Notes: generated by a model not told the origin, from the letters alone. 64,000 bases of DNA from JAIBJN01 sp963775505 (GCA_963775505.1 CAVZIL010000011.1:62001-126000), one strand, 5' to 3'. Shown: positions 9,768-18,932, numbered from the stretch's first letter. Made by a program: numbers and translations.

Positions 9768-11132
9768 ATGGCGAAGGCGGCCCCACTTCAGCATGCGTGC
9801 TCCGAGTGCGGGTACACGACCGGGAAATGGCTCGGTCGCTGCCCCTCGTGCGGCGCGTGGGGGAGCCTGGTCGAGGAGAGGACGCCCGTCCCTGCTCCCG
9901 GCGTTCGCGGCGCCCCCGCTGCCGGCCGGCCCCTCCTGCGACTAGTCGAGGTCGAGGCGACCGACGCCGAGCGGATTCCGACCGGCGTCGCGGAACTCGA
10001 CCGGGTCCTCGGCGGCGGCCTCGTGCCCGCGAGCCTCGTCCTCGTCTCGGGCGATCCCGGGATCGGCAAGTCGACCCTCCTCCTGATGGCTCTGCGATCG
10101 ATGTCCGCCGAGCGGAGGGTCGTGCTCGTCACCGGCGAGGAGTCGTCGGCCCAAGTCAAGCTCCGCGCCGACCGTCTCGGCGGTGCCGGCGACGTCCACG
10201 TCCTCGCCGAGACGAACCTTGACGAGGTCTGCGCGACCCTCGAGCGCGAGCGGCCCGAAGTCTGCGTCGTCGACTCGGTCCAGACCCTCTACGCGCCGGA
10301 GCTCGGCTCGGCGCCGGGGTCGGTGGCGCAGGTGCGGGAGGCAGCCGGCCGCTTCCTGCGCGTCGCGAAAGAGCACGGAGTCGCCACGTTCCTCGTCGGC
10401 CACGTGACGAAGGAGGGGGCCGTGGCCGGCCCGCGCGTCCTCGAGCACCTCGTCGACTGCGTCCTGCACTTCGAGGGCGACCGCTATCGCTCGCACCGTG
10501 TCCTCCGCGCGGTGAAGAATCGCTTCGGGTCGACCAACGAGCTCGGCGTGTTCGAGATGACCTCGGCAGGCCTCGAAGCGGTCGCCGACCCCTCGGAGCT
10601 CTTCGGTCGCCCGGACGAGGAGCAACCGGGCTCGGCGGTCGTCTGCACGATCGAGGGGACACGGCCGCTCCTGCTCGAGGTGCAGGCGCTCGTCTCGCCG
10701 ACGGATCTGGCCATGCCCCGCCGCGTCGGCACCGGCGTCGACCCCAAGCGACTCTCCATGATCGTCGCCGTCCTCGGCCGCCACGCCGGCGTCGCGCTCG
10801 GCCAGGCGGACGTCTTCGTCAACGTGGCCGGTGGCGTCCGCATCGACGAGCCCGGTGCCGACCTCGGCGTGGCGCTCGCCATCGCCTCGGCCGCCCGCGC
10901 GACGCCCGTGAGGGCCAGCCTCGCGTGCTTCGGCGAGATCGGCCTCACGGGCCGTCTCCGCCCGGTCGCCCAGCCCGATCGTCGTCTCGCCGAGTGCGCG
11001 AAGCTCGGCTTTGCCGAGGCCCTCGTCCCGGACGAAACCGAGTCCCGTGGCAGAATGCGCCTGACAGCAGCGGGAACGCTGCGGACGGCGATCACTGCGG
11101 GGCTCGATGCGAGCGGATCCTCGGAAGGATAA
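9768..11132 (+). CDS. radA: RadA DNA repair/recombination ATPase
   Basis: RadA (454 residues) helps branch migration and processing of recombination intermediates. Seen: zinc finger Cys11-Cys14-Cys25-Cys28, RecA-like ATPase with Walker A GDPGIGKST at 95-103, the RadA signature KNRFG at 250-254, and a C-terminal Lon-protease-like domain from about 300. The start at ATG 9768 gives the family-typical beginning just before the zinc finger; upstream in-frame codons are not conserved-looking. It overlaps disA by 26 bases, the same order as in Bacillus and mycobacteria. Confidence 0.96.
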   Translation: MAKAAPLQHACSECGYTTGKWLGRCPSCGAWGSLVEERTPVPAPGVRGAPAAGRPLLRLVEVEATDAERIPTGVAELDRVLGGGLVPASLVLVSGDPGIGKSTLLLMALRSMSAERRVVLVTGEESSAQVKLRADRLGGAGDVHVLAETNLDEVCATLERERPEVCVVDSVQTLYAPELGSAPGSVAQVREAAGRFLRVAKEHGVATFLVGHVTKEGAVAGPRVLEHLVDCVLHFEGDRYRSHRVLRAVKNRFGSTNELGVFEMTSAGLEAVADPSELFGRPDEEQPGSAVVCTIEGTRPLLLEVQALVSPTDLAMPRRVGTGVDPKRLSMIVAVLGRHAGVALGQADVFVNVAGGVRIDEPGADLGVALAIASAARATPVRASLACFGEIGLTGRLRPVAQPDRRLAECAKLGFAEALVPDETESRGRMRLTAAGTLRTAITAGLDASGSSEG

Positions 11133-12189
11133 GACCCTCCTCTCGGCGCTCAAGCAGGTGGCGCCGGGAACGACGCTGCGCTCGGGGATCGACGACATCA
11201 TCCGTGCCGAGCTCGGCGCGCTCTGCGTCATCGGCGATCCCAACGACCTCGCCTTCCTCTTCTCGGGGGGCATGCGGCTCGACCTGCCGCTCACCTCCCA
11301 GCTCCTGTACGAGCTGGCGAAGATGGACGGCGCGATCGTCATCACCGCCGACGGGCAGAAGCTCGTGTACGCCAACGTCCAGCTCATGCCCGATCCCGCG
11401 ATCCCGTCGGACGAGACGGGCACGCGCCACCGGACTGCCGAGCGCGTCGCGAAGCAGACCGACGCGCTCGTCGTCTCTATCTCCCAGCAGCGCGAGACCG
11501 TGACCGTCTTCATCGGCGACCTGCGCTATCAGCTCGGGGAGATTTCCGACACGCTGGCACGGACGAACCAGGCCCTGGGGACGCTCGAGACCTACCGCAG
11601 CCGCCTCGACCAGGGGCTGACGCGCCTCACCGCCCTCGAGTTCCAGAGCGCGGTCGTGCTCGACGACGTGCTCGTGGTCCTCCAGCGCGCCGAGATGACC
11701 ACGCGCATGGCCGAGGAGATCGAGCGCAACTGCGTCGAGCTCGGAGCGGAGAGCCGCCTCATCCGCATGCAGCTCGACGAGCTCATCGAGGACGTACCGC
11801 GCGAGAAGGCCGCCGTCGTCTACGACTACGAGCGCTCCGGCGAGGCGGCCGATTCCTCCCGGGCGCTCGAGGGCCTCGCTCGGCTCGACTACGCCGATCT
11901 GCTCGAGTTCGAGCGGCTGGTAGAGCTGCTCGGCTACCGGGACACGAACCCGCTCGACCACACCGTGCAGCCGCGCGGCTATCGCGTCCTCTCCCGGATT
12001 CCGCGCCTTCCCGACTCGGTGATCCGCCACGTCGTGCGCGACTTCGAGAGCCTCGACGCCGTGGTCAGGGCGAGCCACCGCGACCTCGAGGCGGTGGACG
12101 GCGTCGGGTCGGTCCGCGCCCGCGAGATCCGCGAGGGCCTGAGGCGGCTGCAGGAGCACAATCTGGTCGACCGGTATCTGCAGCTTTAG
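11107..12189 (+). CDS. disA: DisA diadenylate cyclase, DNA integrity scanner
   Basis: The 360-residue enzyme makes c-di-AMP from two ATP. Seen: DAC domain in the first 140 residues with the catalytic DGA (74-76) and RHR (107-109) motifs, a helical linker, and a C-terminal helix-hairpin-helix (LEAVDGVGSVRAREI) that binds branched DNA. In known DisA proteins, branched DNA stops synthesis and so reports DNA damage; RadA regulates DisA directly. The 26-base overlap with radA fits that partnership. No phosphodiesterase gene for c-di-AMP is visible in the window. Confidence 0.97.
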   Translation: MRADPRKDKTLLSALKQVAPGTTLRSGIDDIIRAELGALCVIGDPNDLAFLFSGGMRLDLPLTSQLLYELAKMDGAIVITADGQKLVYANVQLMPDPAIPSDETGTRHRTAERVAKQTDALVVSISQQRETVTVFIGDLRYQLGEISDTLARTNQALGTLETYRSRLDQGLTRLTALEFQSAVVLDDVLVVLQRAEMTTRMAEEIERNCVELGAESRLIRMQLDELIEDVPREKAAVVYDYERSGEAADSSRALEGLARLDYADLLEFERLVELLGYRDTNPLDHTVQPRGYRVLSRIPRLPDSVIRHVVRDFESLDAVVRASHRDLEAVDGVGSVRAREIREGLRRLQEHNLVDRYLQL

Positions 12190-12211
12190 GCGCCGAGGAA
12201 GTGCCCGGAAG

Positions 12212-12241
12212 TTCGCTTCCCAAGCGGGTTTCCGGTAGAAT
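12212..12241 (+). promoter_or_regulatory. Possible carD promoter
   Basis: TAGAAT (12236-12241) is a good -10 hexamer. The best -35 candidate, TTCGCT (12212-12217), is weak with an 18-base spacer. It sits 66 bases before the carD start. Confidence 0.3.
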
Positions 12242-12307
12242 GGCGTCATTCCGCAGGCGTCTGGGCGCATCTTTGTGTGCCCGCGTGTCACATAGAGGAG
12301 GAGAGGC

Positions 12308-12808
12308 TTGTACAAGGTCGGCGATAAGGTCGTCTACCCCCATCACGGCGCGGGGACCGTGGTGAAGAAGGAGACGAGGACGATTCTGGGCCAGGAACGG
12401 GAGTACCTCACCATCAAGATCCTCCACAACGACATGACCGTGAACGTCCCCACCGAGAACGCCGACCGCGTTGGCTTGCGCAAGGTGATCGACGAGGAAA
12501 TGGTCGTCCGCGTGGTCAAGGTCCTGCACGGCAACGGGACGAAGATGCCCAAGAACTGGAATCGCCGCTTCAAGTACAACCGCGACAAGATGAAGACCGG
12601 CGACATCTTCGAGCTCGCCGAGGTCGTCAGGAACCTGTCCCTGCGGGACCAGGAGAAAGGGCTCTCCACGGGCGAGAAGCAGATGTTCGTGAAGGCGAAG
12701 AAGATCCTCGCCTCCGAGCTGATGTACGCCAAGGGCATGGACGAAGAGGACGCTGCCGTCTGGCTCGACGAGGAGCTGGACTCGGTCGGCGCCAAGGTCG
12801 CCTCCTAG
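12308..12808 (+). CDS. carD: CarD/CdnL RNA-polymerase-binding regulator
   Basis: A 166-residue essential-type actinobacterial regulator that stabilises open promoter complexes, notably at rRNA genes. Seen: N-terminal Tudor-like RNA-polymerase interaction domain (KVGDKVVYPHHGAG), then a helical DNA-binding domain with the Trp in PKNWNRRFK. The start is TTG at 12308 behind AGAGGAGGAGAGG. It sits between disA and ispD, the place of yacL in Bacillus, and 15 bases before ispD, so the two are probably cotranscribed. The C-terminal acidic tail is ordinary for the family. Confidence 0.95.
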   Translation: MYKVGDKVVYPHHGAGTVVKKETRTILGQEREYLTIKILHNDMTVNVPTENADRVGLRKVIDEEMVVRVVKVLHGNGTKMPKNWNRRFKYNRDKMKTGDIFELAEVVRNLSLRDQEKGLSTGEKQMFVKAKKILASELMYAKGMDEEDAAVWLDEELDSVGAKVAS

Positions 12809-12823
12809 CGGGCGGCCGCTAGC

Positions 12824-13510
12824 GTGGCCGGCGGCACCGGCGTCTGGGCGGTGCTCGTCGCTGCAGGACGCGGGGACCGGTTCGGCGGCCCGCGTCCCAA
12901 GGCCTTCGCCAACCTCGCCGGCCGGCCGCTTCTGGCCGAGAGCCTCGAGCGCCTGGAAGGCTCCGAGTGGATCGAGGCCCTCGTCGTCGCGGCGCCGCCC
13001 GAATGGGAGGAGCCGAGCATCCTCCTGGCGGAGGAGCTCAGTGCGGCCAAGGTGCACGCGGTGGTCACGGGCGGCGCCACGCGGGCCGATTCCGTGCGGG
13101 CGGGCGTCGCCGAGGTTCCGGAGGAGGCGGCCGTGCTCGTCGTCCACGATGCCGCGCGACCGCTCCTTCCAGACGACGTGCTCGAGCGAGTCGTGACCGC
13201 CCTCGGCGAGGGATGGGACGGCGCCGTCCCCGCGCTCTCCCTGTCGGACACCGTGAAGCGGGCCGACGGCGATGCGGTCGCGGAGACCGTCGACCGCGCA
13301 GGGCTCTTCGCCGTGCAGACGCCGCAGGCGTTCCTGGCGAGCTCGTTGCGGCGCGCGCTCGCCGGGGGCGGGGACGCCACCGACTGCGCCGGGTTGGTCG
13401 AGGCCGCCGGCGGCCGGGTCCGGCTGGTGGAGGGCGACCGCCGGCTCGTCAAGGTGACGACGCAGGCCGACCTCGACTTCGTCGAGACTCTGCTCGGGGC
13501 CCAGCGGTGA
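12824..13510 (+). CDS. ispD: IspD, MEP cytidylyltransferase
   Basis: The enzyme joins CTP and 2-C-methyl-D-erythritol 4-phosphate, step three of the non-mevalonate isoprenoid pathway. It has 228 residues, the usual length. The N-terminal nucleotide-binding signature VLVAAGRGDRFG, the Lys in RPKAF and VHDAARPLL are visible. GTG start. Its stop overlaps the next start (GTGA), so it is coupled to the PHP phosphatase and ispF downstream. Confidence 0.95.
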   Translation: MAGGTGVWAVLVAAGRGDRFGGPRPKAFANLAGRPLLAESLERLEGSEWIEALVVAAPPEWEEPSILLAEELSAAKVHAVVTGGATRADSVRAGVAEVPEEAAVLVVHDAARPLLPDDVLERVVTALGEGWDGAVPALSLSDTVKRADGDAVAETVDRAGLFAVQTPQAFLASSLRRALAGGGDATDCAGLVEAAGGRVRLVEGDRRLVKVTTQADLDFVETLLGAQR

Positions 13511-14334
13511 TCGTCGATTACCACATGCACCTGCGCGGGCCGGCGAACGGACGCGAGGGCCCGATCGAGCTCACGCTGGAGGCCGTCGAGCGTTTCGTCG
13601 AGCACGCTGCGGCGCGCGGCGTCGACGAGATCGCCTTCACCGAGCACATGTACTACTTCCGCCAGGCCGAGCCCTTTCTCGGCCACCCCTACCACCGCTC
13701 CCGGGTCGCCCACGATCTGGACGACTACTGCGAGACGGTTCTCGAGGCCAAGCGCCGAGGCCTGCCGGTCAAGCTCGCGCTCGAGGTCGAGTGGCTCCCC
13801 GGCCGAAACGAGCAGCTCGCCGAGGTTCTGGGGGCCTACCCGTGGGACTTCCTGCTCGGCTCCGTTCACCTCGTGGACGGCGAGGCGGTCGACATGGAGC
13901 CGGGCCTCTGGGAGAGGCTTCCGGTCGAGGAGGTTTGGCGCCGCTACTTCGCCGAGCTCGCAGGTCTCGCGCGGAGCGGGCTCGCCGACGTCCTTGCGCA
14001 TCCCGACCTCGTCAAGATCTTCGGGCGGAAGCCCAGTGGGGAAGCGGTCGAAGCCTGCCACGAGGCGGCAGCGACGGCCATCGGCGAGGCCGGCGTGGCC
14101 GTCGAGGTTTCGACAGCGGGCCTGCGTAAGCCGGTCGGCGAGCTCTATCCGGACGCCGACTTCCTGGCACGCTGCCGGGAGCGCGGGGTGGGCGCCACCC
14201 TCGCCTCCGACGCGCACGTCGCCGGCGACGTCGCGCGCGACTTCGACGCCGGGCTTCGGCAGCTGCGCGCCGCCGGCTACGAGACGGTGACGGTCTTCGA
14301 GGGCCGGGCCGCCCGTCAGGAGCCGCTCGGATGA
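13507..14334 (+). CDS. PHP-family phosphatase (histidinol-phosphatase-like)
   Basis: The protein is 275 residues and starts with GTG overlapping the ispD stop. All PHP metal-binding motifs are seen in order: DYHMH near the N-terminus, AFTEH, GSVH, AHPDL and ASDAH. This matches the HisK type of histidinol-phosphate phosphatase that makes histidinol. Many PHP proteins act on other phosphate esters, and its place between ispD and ispF in one overlapping operon is unusual for histidine synthesis, so a role in or next to the MEP pathway cannot be excluded. Confidence 0.8.
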   Translation: MIVDYHMHLRGPANGREGPIELTLEAVERFVEHAAARGVDEIAFTEHMYYFRQAEPFLGHPYHRSRVAHDLDDYCETVLEAKRRGLPVKLALEVEWLPGRNEQLAEVLGAYPWDFLLGSVHLVDGEAVDMEPGLWERLPVEEVWRRYFAELAGLARSGLADVLAHPDLVKIFGRKPSGEAVEACHEAAATAIGEAGVAVEVSTAGLRKPVGELYPDADFLARCRERGVGATLASDAHVAGDVARDFDAGLRQLRAAGYETVTVFEGRAARQEPLG

Positions 14335-14810
14335 GCGAGCTGCGCGTCGGACTCGGCGTGGACGCACACGCCTTCTCCTCCGAGGCGACGCTCGTCCTCG
14401 GCGGGATCGAGCTGCCGGGCGAGCCGGGCCTCCTGGGCCACTCCGACGGCGACGTCGTCGCGCATGCCCTCGTCGACGCCGTCCTCGGCGCCGCGGGGCT
14501 CGGCGACATCGGCAGCTTCTTCCCGTCGGACGAGGCCGAGTGGGAGGGCGCCTCGTCGCTGCTCTTCCTCGAGCGGGCAATGGCCGCGGCCCGGGAGGCC
14601 GGCTACGAGCTCGTCAACGCCGACTGCGTCCTCGTGGGCGAACGGCCACGCATCGCGCCGGTCCGGGGGGAGATGGAGGCGCGCCTCGCGGCCGCGCTCG
14701 GCGTGGAGGCCGGGCGCATCACGGTCCGCGCTACGACGACGGACGGTCTCGGCTTCACCGGTCGTGAAGAGGGTCTGGCGGCCCAGGCCGTAGCGCTTCT
14801 CAGCAGGTGA
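14331..14810 (+). CDS. ispF: IspF, MEcPP synthase
   Basis: This 159-residue enzyme cyclises CDP-methylerythritol 2-phosphate to MEcPP with loss of CMP. Zinc ligands Asp11, His13 (GVDAH) and His45 are visible, as are HSDGD and the C-terminal TTTDGLGFTGR motif. It overlaps the previous gene by ATGA. Its 3' end overlaps the convergent gene at 14800 by 11 bases. It ends the first part of the conserved backbone; the next backbone gene, gltX, comes 17 kb later. Confidence 0.96.
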   Translation: MSELRVGLGVDAHAFSSEATLVLGGIELPGEPGLLGHSDGDVVAHALVDAVLGAAGLGDIGSFFPSDEAEWEGASSLLFLERAMAAAREAGYELVNADCVLVGERPRIAPVRGEMEARLAAALGVEAGRITVRATTTDGLGFTGREEGLAAQAVALLSR

Positions 14811-15141
14811 GGTGGAGCGCCGCGGCCGTGGTCGCGGGATCGAGCTCCCGGAAGCGGCGGACGGCTTCGTCCGTGGGCAGGGCTTCGACCTCGACTCCCC
14901 TCTGGCGTAGAAGCTCGAGCGTCACCGGGTCGGGACGGAGGCGACCGTTCGCGCCGGTGCCGATCACCAGCCGGCCCGGCAGGTCGTCGAGGACGGTGTC
15001 CAGGTCCTCGAGCACGAGGCCGTGGCCGTCGCGGCGCCGCCAGTTGCGGACGACCCGCCCCGGCAGCACGATGACGTCCGCAGTCTCCTCGCGGCCGTCG
15101 ACGAGCACGCGACCGAATCCGTAGCCCTCGATGCGGGCCAT
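14800..15141 (-). CDS. MTH938/AAMDC-like domain protein
   Basis: A 113-residue single-domain protein resembling the MTH938/NDUFAF3 fold family: IEGYGFGRVLVDG at the start and LVIGTGANGRLRP in the middle are typical. In mitochondria, relatives help assemble complex I; the bacterial role is unknown. It is convergent with ispF and overlaps its last 11 bases. It is the first gene of the accessory block. Confidence 0.75.
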   Translation of the reverse strand: MARIEGYGFGRVLVDGREETADVIVLPGRVVRNWRRRDGHGLVLEDLDTVLDDLPGRLVIGTGANGRLRPDPVTLELLRQRGVEVEALPTDEAVRRFRELDPATTAAALHLTC

Positions 15142-15273
15142 GACCGCAGGCTAGCGTCTACGAGGCCGTGGCACCCCACTGGTCGAGCTGGCGGCGGTGC
15201 TCCCGGCGGCCGTAGGCGCGTATTTGGCACGATCTCGTGACGGGCAACCCTATTCGCATCCAGGAGCTGATCG

Positions 15274-15732
15274 ATGGCCGAGAAGAAACCTGCAAGGAAG
15301 AGCACGACGAAGTCCGCCAAGAAGTCCCAGGGATTCTCGGCCGAGGAACGGGCCGCGATGAGGGAGCGCGCTCAGGAGCTGAAGGCGGAAGCACGCAAGG
15401 CGGACGGGGAGAAGGCCCTGCTCGCGAAGGTCGCGGAGATGCCGAAACCGGATCGCGTCATGGCCGAGCGGCTCCATGCCATCGTCAAGGCCAACGCGCC
15501 CGACCTGTCGCCGAAGACCTGGTACGGGATGCCCGCGTATGCCAGGGACGGCAAGGTCGTCTGCTACTTCCAAAGCGCGGACAAGTTCGACTCGAGGTAC
15601 GCGACGTTCGGCTTCAGCGACACGGCGAACCTCGACGACGGCGCCATGTGGCCGACCTCCTTCGCGCTGAAGAAGCTGACGGCGGCCGACGAGAAGAAGA
15701 TCGCCGCGCTCGTGAAGAAAGCGGTGAGCTGA
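15274..15732 (+). CDS. DUF1801 (YdhG-like) domain protein
   Basis: A 152-residue protein with a Lys/Ala-rich, possibly disordered N-terminus (about 1-50) and a DUF1801-like core containing TWYGMPAYARDGKVVCYF. Relatives include the iron-chaperone-like YdhG family, but no metal site is obvious here. The basic N-terminus could bind nucleic acid. It stands alone between a divergent and a convergent neighbour. Confidence 0.75.
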   Translation: MAEKKPARKSTTKSAKKSQGFSAEERAAMRERAQELKAEARKADGEKALLAKVAEMPKPDRVMAERLHAIVKANAPDLSPKTWYGMPAYARDGKVVCYFQSADKFDSRYATFGFSDTANLDDGAMWPTSFALKKLTAADEKKIAALVKKAVS

Positions 15733-15778
15733 GGACCGAGCTCGTCGCTGAGCCCTGCCCAGGCGGGCTCGTCGGGCG

Positions 15779-17197
15779 TCAGCCGGGCTGGATGTTCTTG
15801 TTGTGGTGGAAGGCGTTGTCAGGGTCGTACTTGGCCTTGACCTCGGCGAGTCGCCGGTAGATCTGATCGCCGTAGGCCTCTCGGACCCGGCTGGAGTCGT
15901 CGTCGGAATCAAGGAAGTTGACGTAGACGCCGCCAGCGCTGTGTGGTTGGAGTGCTTGGAGGAATCGCCGCGCCCAAGCGGTCTCGGCCGCGGCGTGCTC
16001 GCCGGACTCGTCAGGGAGACACACGCCGTCGATGATGATGTTGTGGGCCACGTCGCGACCGGCGTAGGCGGTGGCGTCGTGGGGGACTCGGGCGACGGCG
16101 CCACCCATGTGGAACATCGCCGTGTACGAACGGGGCGAGCCGGCCGCGTAGGCGTGATCGGCGATGACAGCGATGGCGTCGTCGGAGAGGCTGGCGAGGG
16201 TCGTCGCCTTCCAGTAGTAGTGCCACCCGTGGAGGACGGTGTCGTCGAGGCCGCCCTGGAAGGCGACGTACGGCGAGGGTGCGAGCAGGTCAACAAGCGG
16301 CGTCCCGAACCGGCGGAGCGCCCGCACCGCACGCTCGCCCTCTTCGACGGCGCCGGCGTAGCAGCAGGCGACGGCGATGGCCGGCCGCCAGTGCAGGTCC
16401 TCGGGGATGACCGGCAGTGGGGGGACGGTGCCGAGCATGACGACGGTGCCTAGCTCGTCGGGTGCTTCGGCGGCGAAGTCCCGGTAGAAGCGCAGCACGT
16501 CGGTGGTGTCGTCGGCCACCCAGAAGACCGGCCCGGCCATCACGGTCGGGCCGACAGGGTGCAGCGCGAACCGGAACGAGGTGACGACGCCGAAGTTGCC
16601 GCCGCCGCCTCGCAGCCCCCAGAACAGATCGGGGTGTTCGTCGGCGGACGCCCGGACGATGCTGCCGTCGGCGGTGACCACCTCGGCGGCAAGCAGGTTG
16701 TCGACGGTGAGCCCGTGCTTGCGCATGAGGAAGCCGATGCCGCCGCCGAGAGTGAGCCCGGCGACGCCGGTGTGGCCCACGATGCCGCCGGTGGTGGCCA
16801 GACCGTGGGCCTGCGTCTCGTGGTCGACATCGCCCCACAGAGCACCACCCTGCACCCACGCCGTGCGACCGACGGGGTCGACCCACACGGCCCGCATCGC
16901 CGAGAGGTCGATGACGATTCCGTCGTCGCACACCGCGGTGCCGGCCACGTTGTGGCCCCCGCCCCGTACGGCGATCTCCAGGTCGTGGTCGCGCGCGAAG
17001 CGCACCGCCGCGACGACATCGGCCACGCCCGTGCAGCGGGCGATGTAGGCCGGATGGCGGTCAATCGCGCCATTCCAGATCCTGCGGGCAGCGTCGTAGC
17101 CGAGGCTGGTCGGCAGCAGCAGCTCTCCGCGGAACGATCCGCCGAGCTCGTGGAACGCCGTCGTCTCCAGGGGCGGTGTCTGCGTCCGGGTAGCCAT
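15779..17197 (-). CDS. FAD-linked oxidase, berberine-bridge-enzyme type
   Basis: The 472-residue protein has the PCMH-type FAD-binding domain in the first 230 residues, with the His of AVRGGGHNVAG, the usual covalent FAD attachment site. At the position of the second, Cys, attachment found in bicovalent relatives it reads GGIVGHTGVAG, so flavin is probably linked only once. The C-terminal BBE segment (KYDPDNAFHHNKNI) is intact. Members oxidise sugars, alkaloids or other alcohols with oxygen; the substrate is unknown. No signal peptide. It is divergent from the HxlR-type regulator at 17303, with a palindrome between. Confidence 0.9.
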   Translation of the reverse strand: MATRTQTPPLETTAFHELGGSFRGELLLPTSLGYDAARRIWNGAIDRHPAYIARCTGVADVVAAVRFARDHDLEIAVRGGGHNVAGTAVCDDGIVIDLSAMRAVWVDPVGRTAWVQGGALWGDVDHETQAHGLATTGGIVGHTGVAGLTLGGGIGFLMRKHGLTVDNLLAAEVVTADGSIVRASADEHPDLFWGLRGGGGNFGVVTSFRFALHPVGPTVMAGPVFWVADDTTDVLRFYRDFAAEAPDELGTVVMLGTVPPLPVIPEDLHWRPAIAVACCYAGAVEEGERAVRALRRFGTPLVDLLAPSPYVAFQGGLDDTVLHGWHYYWKATTLASLSDDAIAVIADHAYAAGSPRSYTAMFHMGGAVARVPHDATAYAGRDVAHNIIIDGVCLPDESGEHAAAETAWARRFLQALQPHSAGGVYVNFLDSDDDSSRVREAYGDQIYRRLAEVKAKYDPDNAFHHNKNIQPG

Positions 17198-17242
17198 GCG
17201 AGCAACGTAGGCTTGCCGAGCCCGGGCTGACTAGTCCTACTT

Positions 17243-17260
17243 TCGAACTAACCGGTTCGA
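17243..17260. promoter_or_regulatory. Palindromic operator candidate between oxidase and HxlR gene
   Basis: Perfect 6-bp arms TCGAAC / GTTCGA are separated by 6 bases in the 105-base divergent intergenic region. It is a likely binding site for the adjacent HxlR-type regulator. The 6-base spacer distinguishes it from the LexA box. Confidence 0.45.
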
Positions 17261-17302
17261 GTAACAGACCTGTGGCCGATCCGGGGCTAGCATGGTGGCG
17301 CG

Positions 17303-18112
17303 ATGCGCAGCTACGCGCAGTACTGCCCGGTCGCCAAGGCCACCGAGATCCTCGGCGACCGTTGGACGCTTCTGATCGTGCGCGAGATGCTCGGCGGCGC
17401 GAGCGGCTTCAACGAGCTCCGACGCGGCCTCCCGGGGATCTCGCGCTCGGTCCTCACCGACCGCATGCGCGCGCTCGAGCGGGCCGAGGTCATCGAGCGC
17501 AGGACGGGCCCCAAAGGCCGCACCCTCGAATATCGCCTCACGCCTGCCGGCCGTGACCTCCAGCCGGTCGTGCAGGCGATCGGCGAGTGGGGGACGACTT
17601 GGTCGTTCACCGAGCCGCGCCCCGAGGAGCTCGATCCCGACCTGTTGATCGTCTGGATGGCCCGCCACGTCGATCGCCAGCGGCTCCCACCCAGCCGAAC
17701 CGTGGTCAAGTTCGACTTTCGCGACCCCAAGCGGCGTTACTGGATGGTCCTCGAGCCCTCCGAGGTCTCAGTCTGCCTCCAGCATCCCGGTTTCGACGTC
17801 GACCTCGAGGTCATCGTCGATACCACCACGCTCTACCGCGTCTACCTGGGGCGGGCCGAGCTGGGCGGCGCGATCCGAGCCGGCCAGCTGACGATGAGCG
17901 GCCCGCGGACACTGCAACGCGGATTCGGCCGCTGGTTCACGTGGAGCGCATTCGCCTCAGCCAGCCGCTCGGCGCAGGAGCGCCGCACAGCCGCCTCACG
18001 CCTTGCCAGCCCTCATCGCGTACGGATCGCCGAAGACGGCGATCCGGGCACTGCACCACAGTCGTCGCAACCGCCACGCCTGCATCCGCGTGCAAGCAGG
18101 CATCTCGGCTGA
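17303..18112 (+). CDS. HxlR-type regulator with SCP2-like C-terminal domain
   Basis: Residues 1-100 form a winged-helix HxlR domain (CPVAKATEILGDRWTLLIVRE), and residues about 120-215 resemble an SCP2 sterol-carrier domain, a known actinobacterial combination. The conserved part ends at about GRWFTWSAFA. The following 55 or so residues, rich in Ser, Arg and Pro, look unlike the family, so a frameshift or lost stop is possible. It is divergent from the FAD oxidase and probably controls it; the ligand is unknown. Confidence 0.8.
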   Translation: MRSYAQYCPVAKATEILGDRWTLLIVREMLGGASGFNELRRGLPGISRSVLTDRMRALERAEVIERRTGPKGRTLEYRLTPAGRDLQPVVQAIGEWGTTWSFTEPRPEELDPDLLIVWMARHVDRQRLPPSRTVVKFDFRDPKRRYWMVLEPSEVSVCLQHPGFDVDLEVIVDTTTLYRVYLGRAELGGAIRAGQLTMSGPRTLQRGFGRWFTWSAFASASRSAQERRTAASRLASPHRVRIAEDGDPGTAPQSSQPPRLHPRASRHLG

Positions 18113-18218
18113 CCGTCGACAGGCGGTCGCCGAGGCGCACCCAGACTCCGCGATAACCGGACTCGCCGCGCGTGAAGACGGTCCGAGGACGAGCCACAGC
18201 GGTGGCGTCTAACTGCTC

Positions 18219-18932
18219 CTAAGGGAGCCGAACGGATCCGCGGTCGACGGCCACCAGCCCGTCCTGCTCGAGCGCGGCCACCGCCTCCGCGTCGAGCGCG
18301 GCGATGTCCCGGGGCTCTTCTGCGATCGCGCGCAGGGTCCCGGCCCGGCGCTGGCGGAAGGAGCCCTCGAACGGACCCTGGCGCCGCAACGGCTCGTAAC
18401 GCCTGCCGCGCGACGGGCAGCATGCCGCCAGCGGGCATGCCTCGCAGCGGGGCACCCGAGCTAGACAGAGCGTGGCTCCGAGATCCATGAGCGCTTGAGC
18501 GCAGTCGCTGCCGAACCGGTGCCCGGTGCGGTCCTGCACGCGGCGGACGTTCGTGTCTTCCGGGAGCACCTCTGTCCCGAACGCGAACGCCGCAACCGCG
18601 TCCGCCGTGTAGCGCCCGACACCGGGGAGCTCGGTCAGGTCGTCGGGCCACCCCGCGGCGGCGATTCGCTGCGCCGCGCGGTGGAGGCTGACGGCGCGGC
18701 GGTTGTACCCCAGGCCTTGCCACGCGCGGATCACGTCCGCGAGGGGTGCCGCCGCGAGCGCGTCGACGGTCGGCCAGCGCTCGATCCAGGCCAGGTAGCG
18801 GCGCACGACTCGCTCGACCTGCGTCTGCTGGAGCATCACCTCGCTGACGAGGATCGCGTAGGGATCGCGGGTGTGGCGCCAGGGGAGGTCGCGGCCAAAA
18901 CGGCGATACCAGGCCAAAAGCGCGGCGTCCAT
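18219..18932 (-). CDS. mutY: MutY-type adenine glycosylase, short form
   Basis: The enzyme removes A mispaired with 8-oxoG. Seen: Glu31 in SEVMLQQT, the helix-hairpin-helix ELPGVGRYTA at 101-110, the catalytic Asp126 in PEDTNVRR, and a 4Fe-4S cluster with Cys156, Cys163, Cys166 and Cys172 (spacing 6-2-5). With 237 residues it lacks the C-terminal NUDIX-like domain that reads 8-oxoG in longer MutY proteins, which is common in actinobacteria but leaves base recognition uncertain. A broken copy of its N-terminal coding region lies at 29088-29216. Confidence 0.88.
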   Translation of the reverse strand: MDAALLAWYRRFGRDLPWRHTRDPYAILVSEVMLQQTQVERVVRRYLAWIERWPTVDALAAAPLADVIRAWQGLGYNRRAVSLHRAAQRIAAAGWPDDLTELPGVGRYTADAVAAFAFGTEVLPEDTNVRRVQDRTGHRFGSDCAQALMDLGATLCLARVPRCEACPLAACCPSRGRRYEPLRRQGPFEGSFRQRRAGTLRAIAEEPRDIAALDAEAVAALEQDGLVAVDRGSVRLP

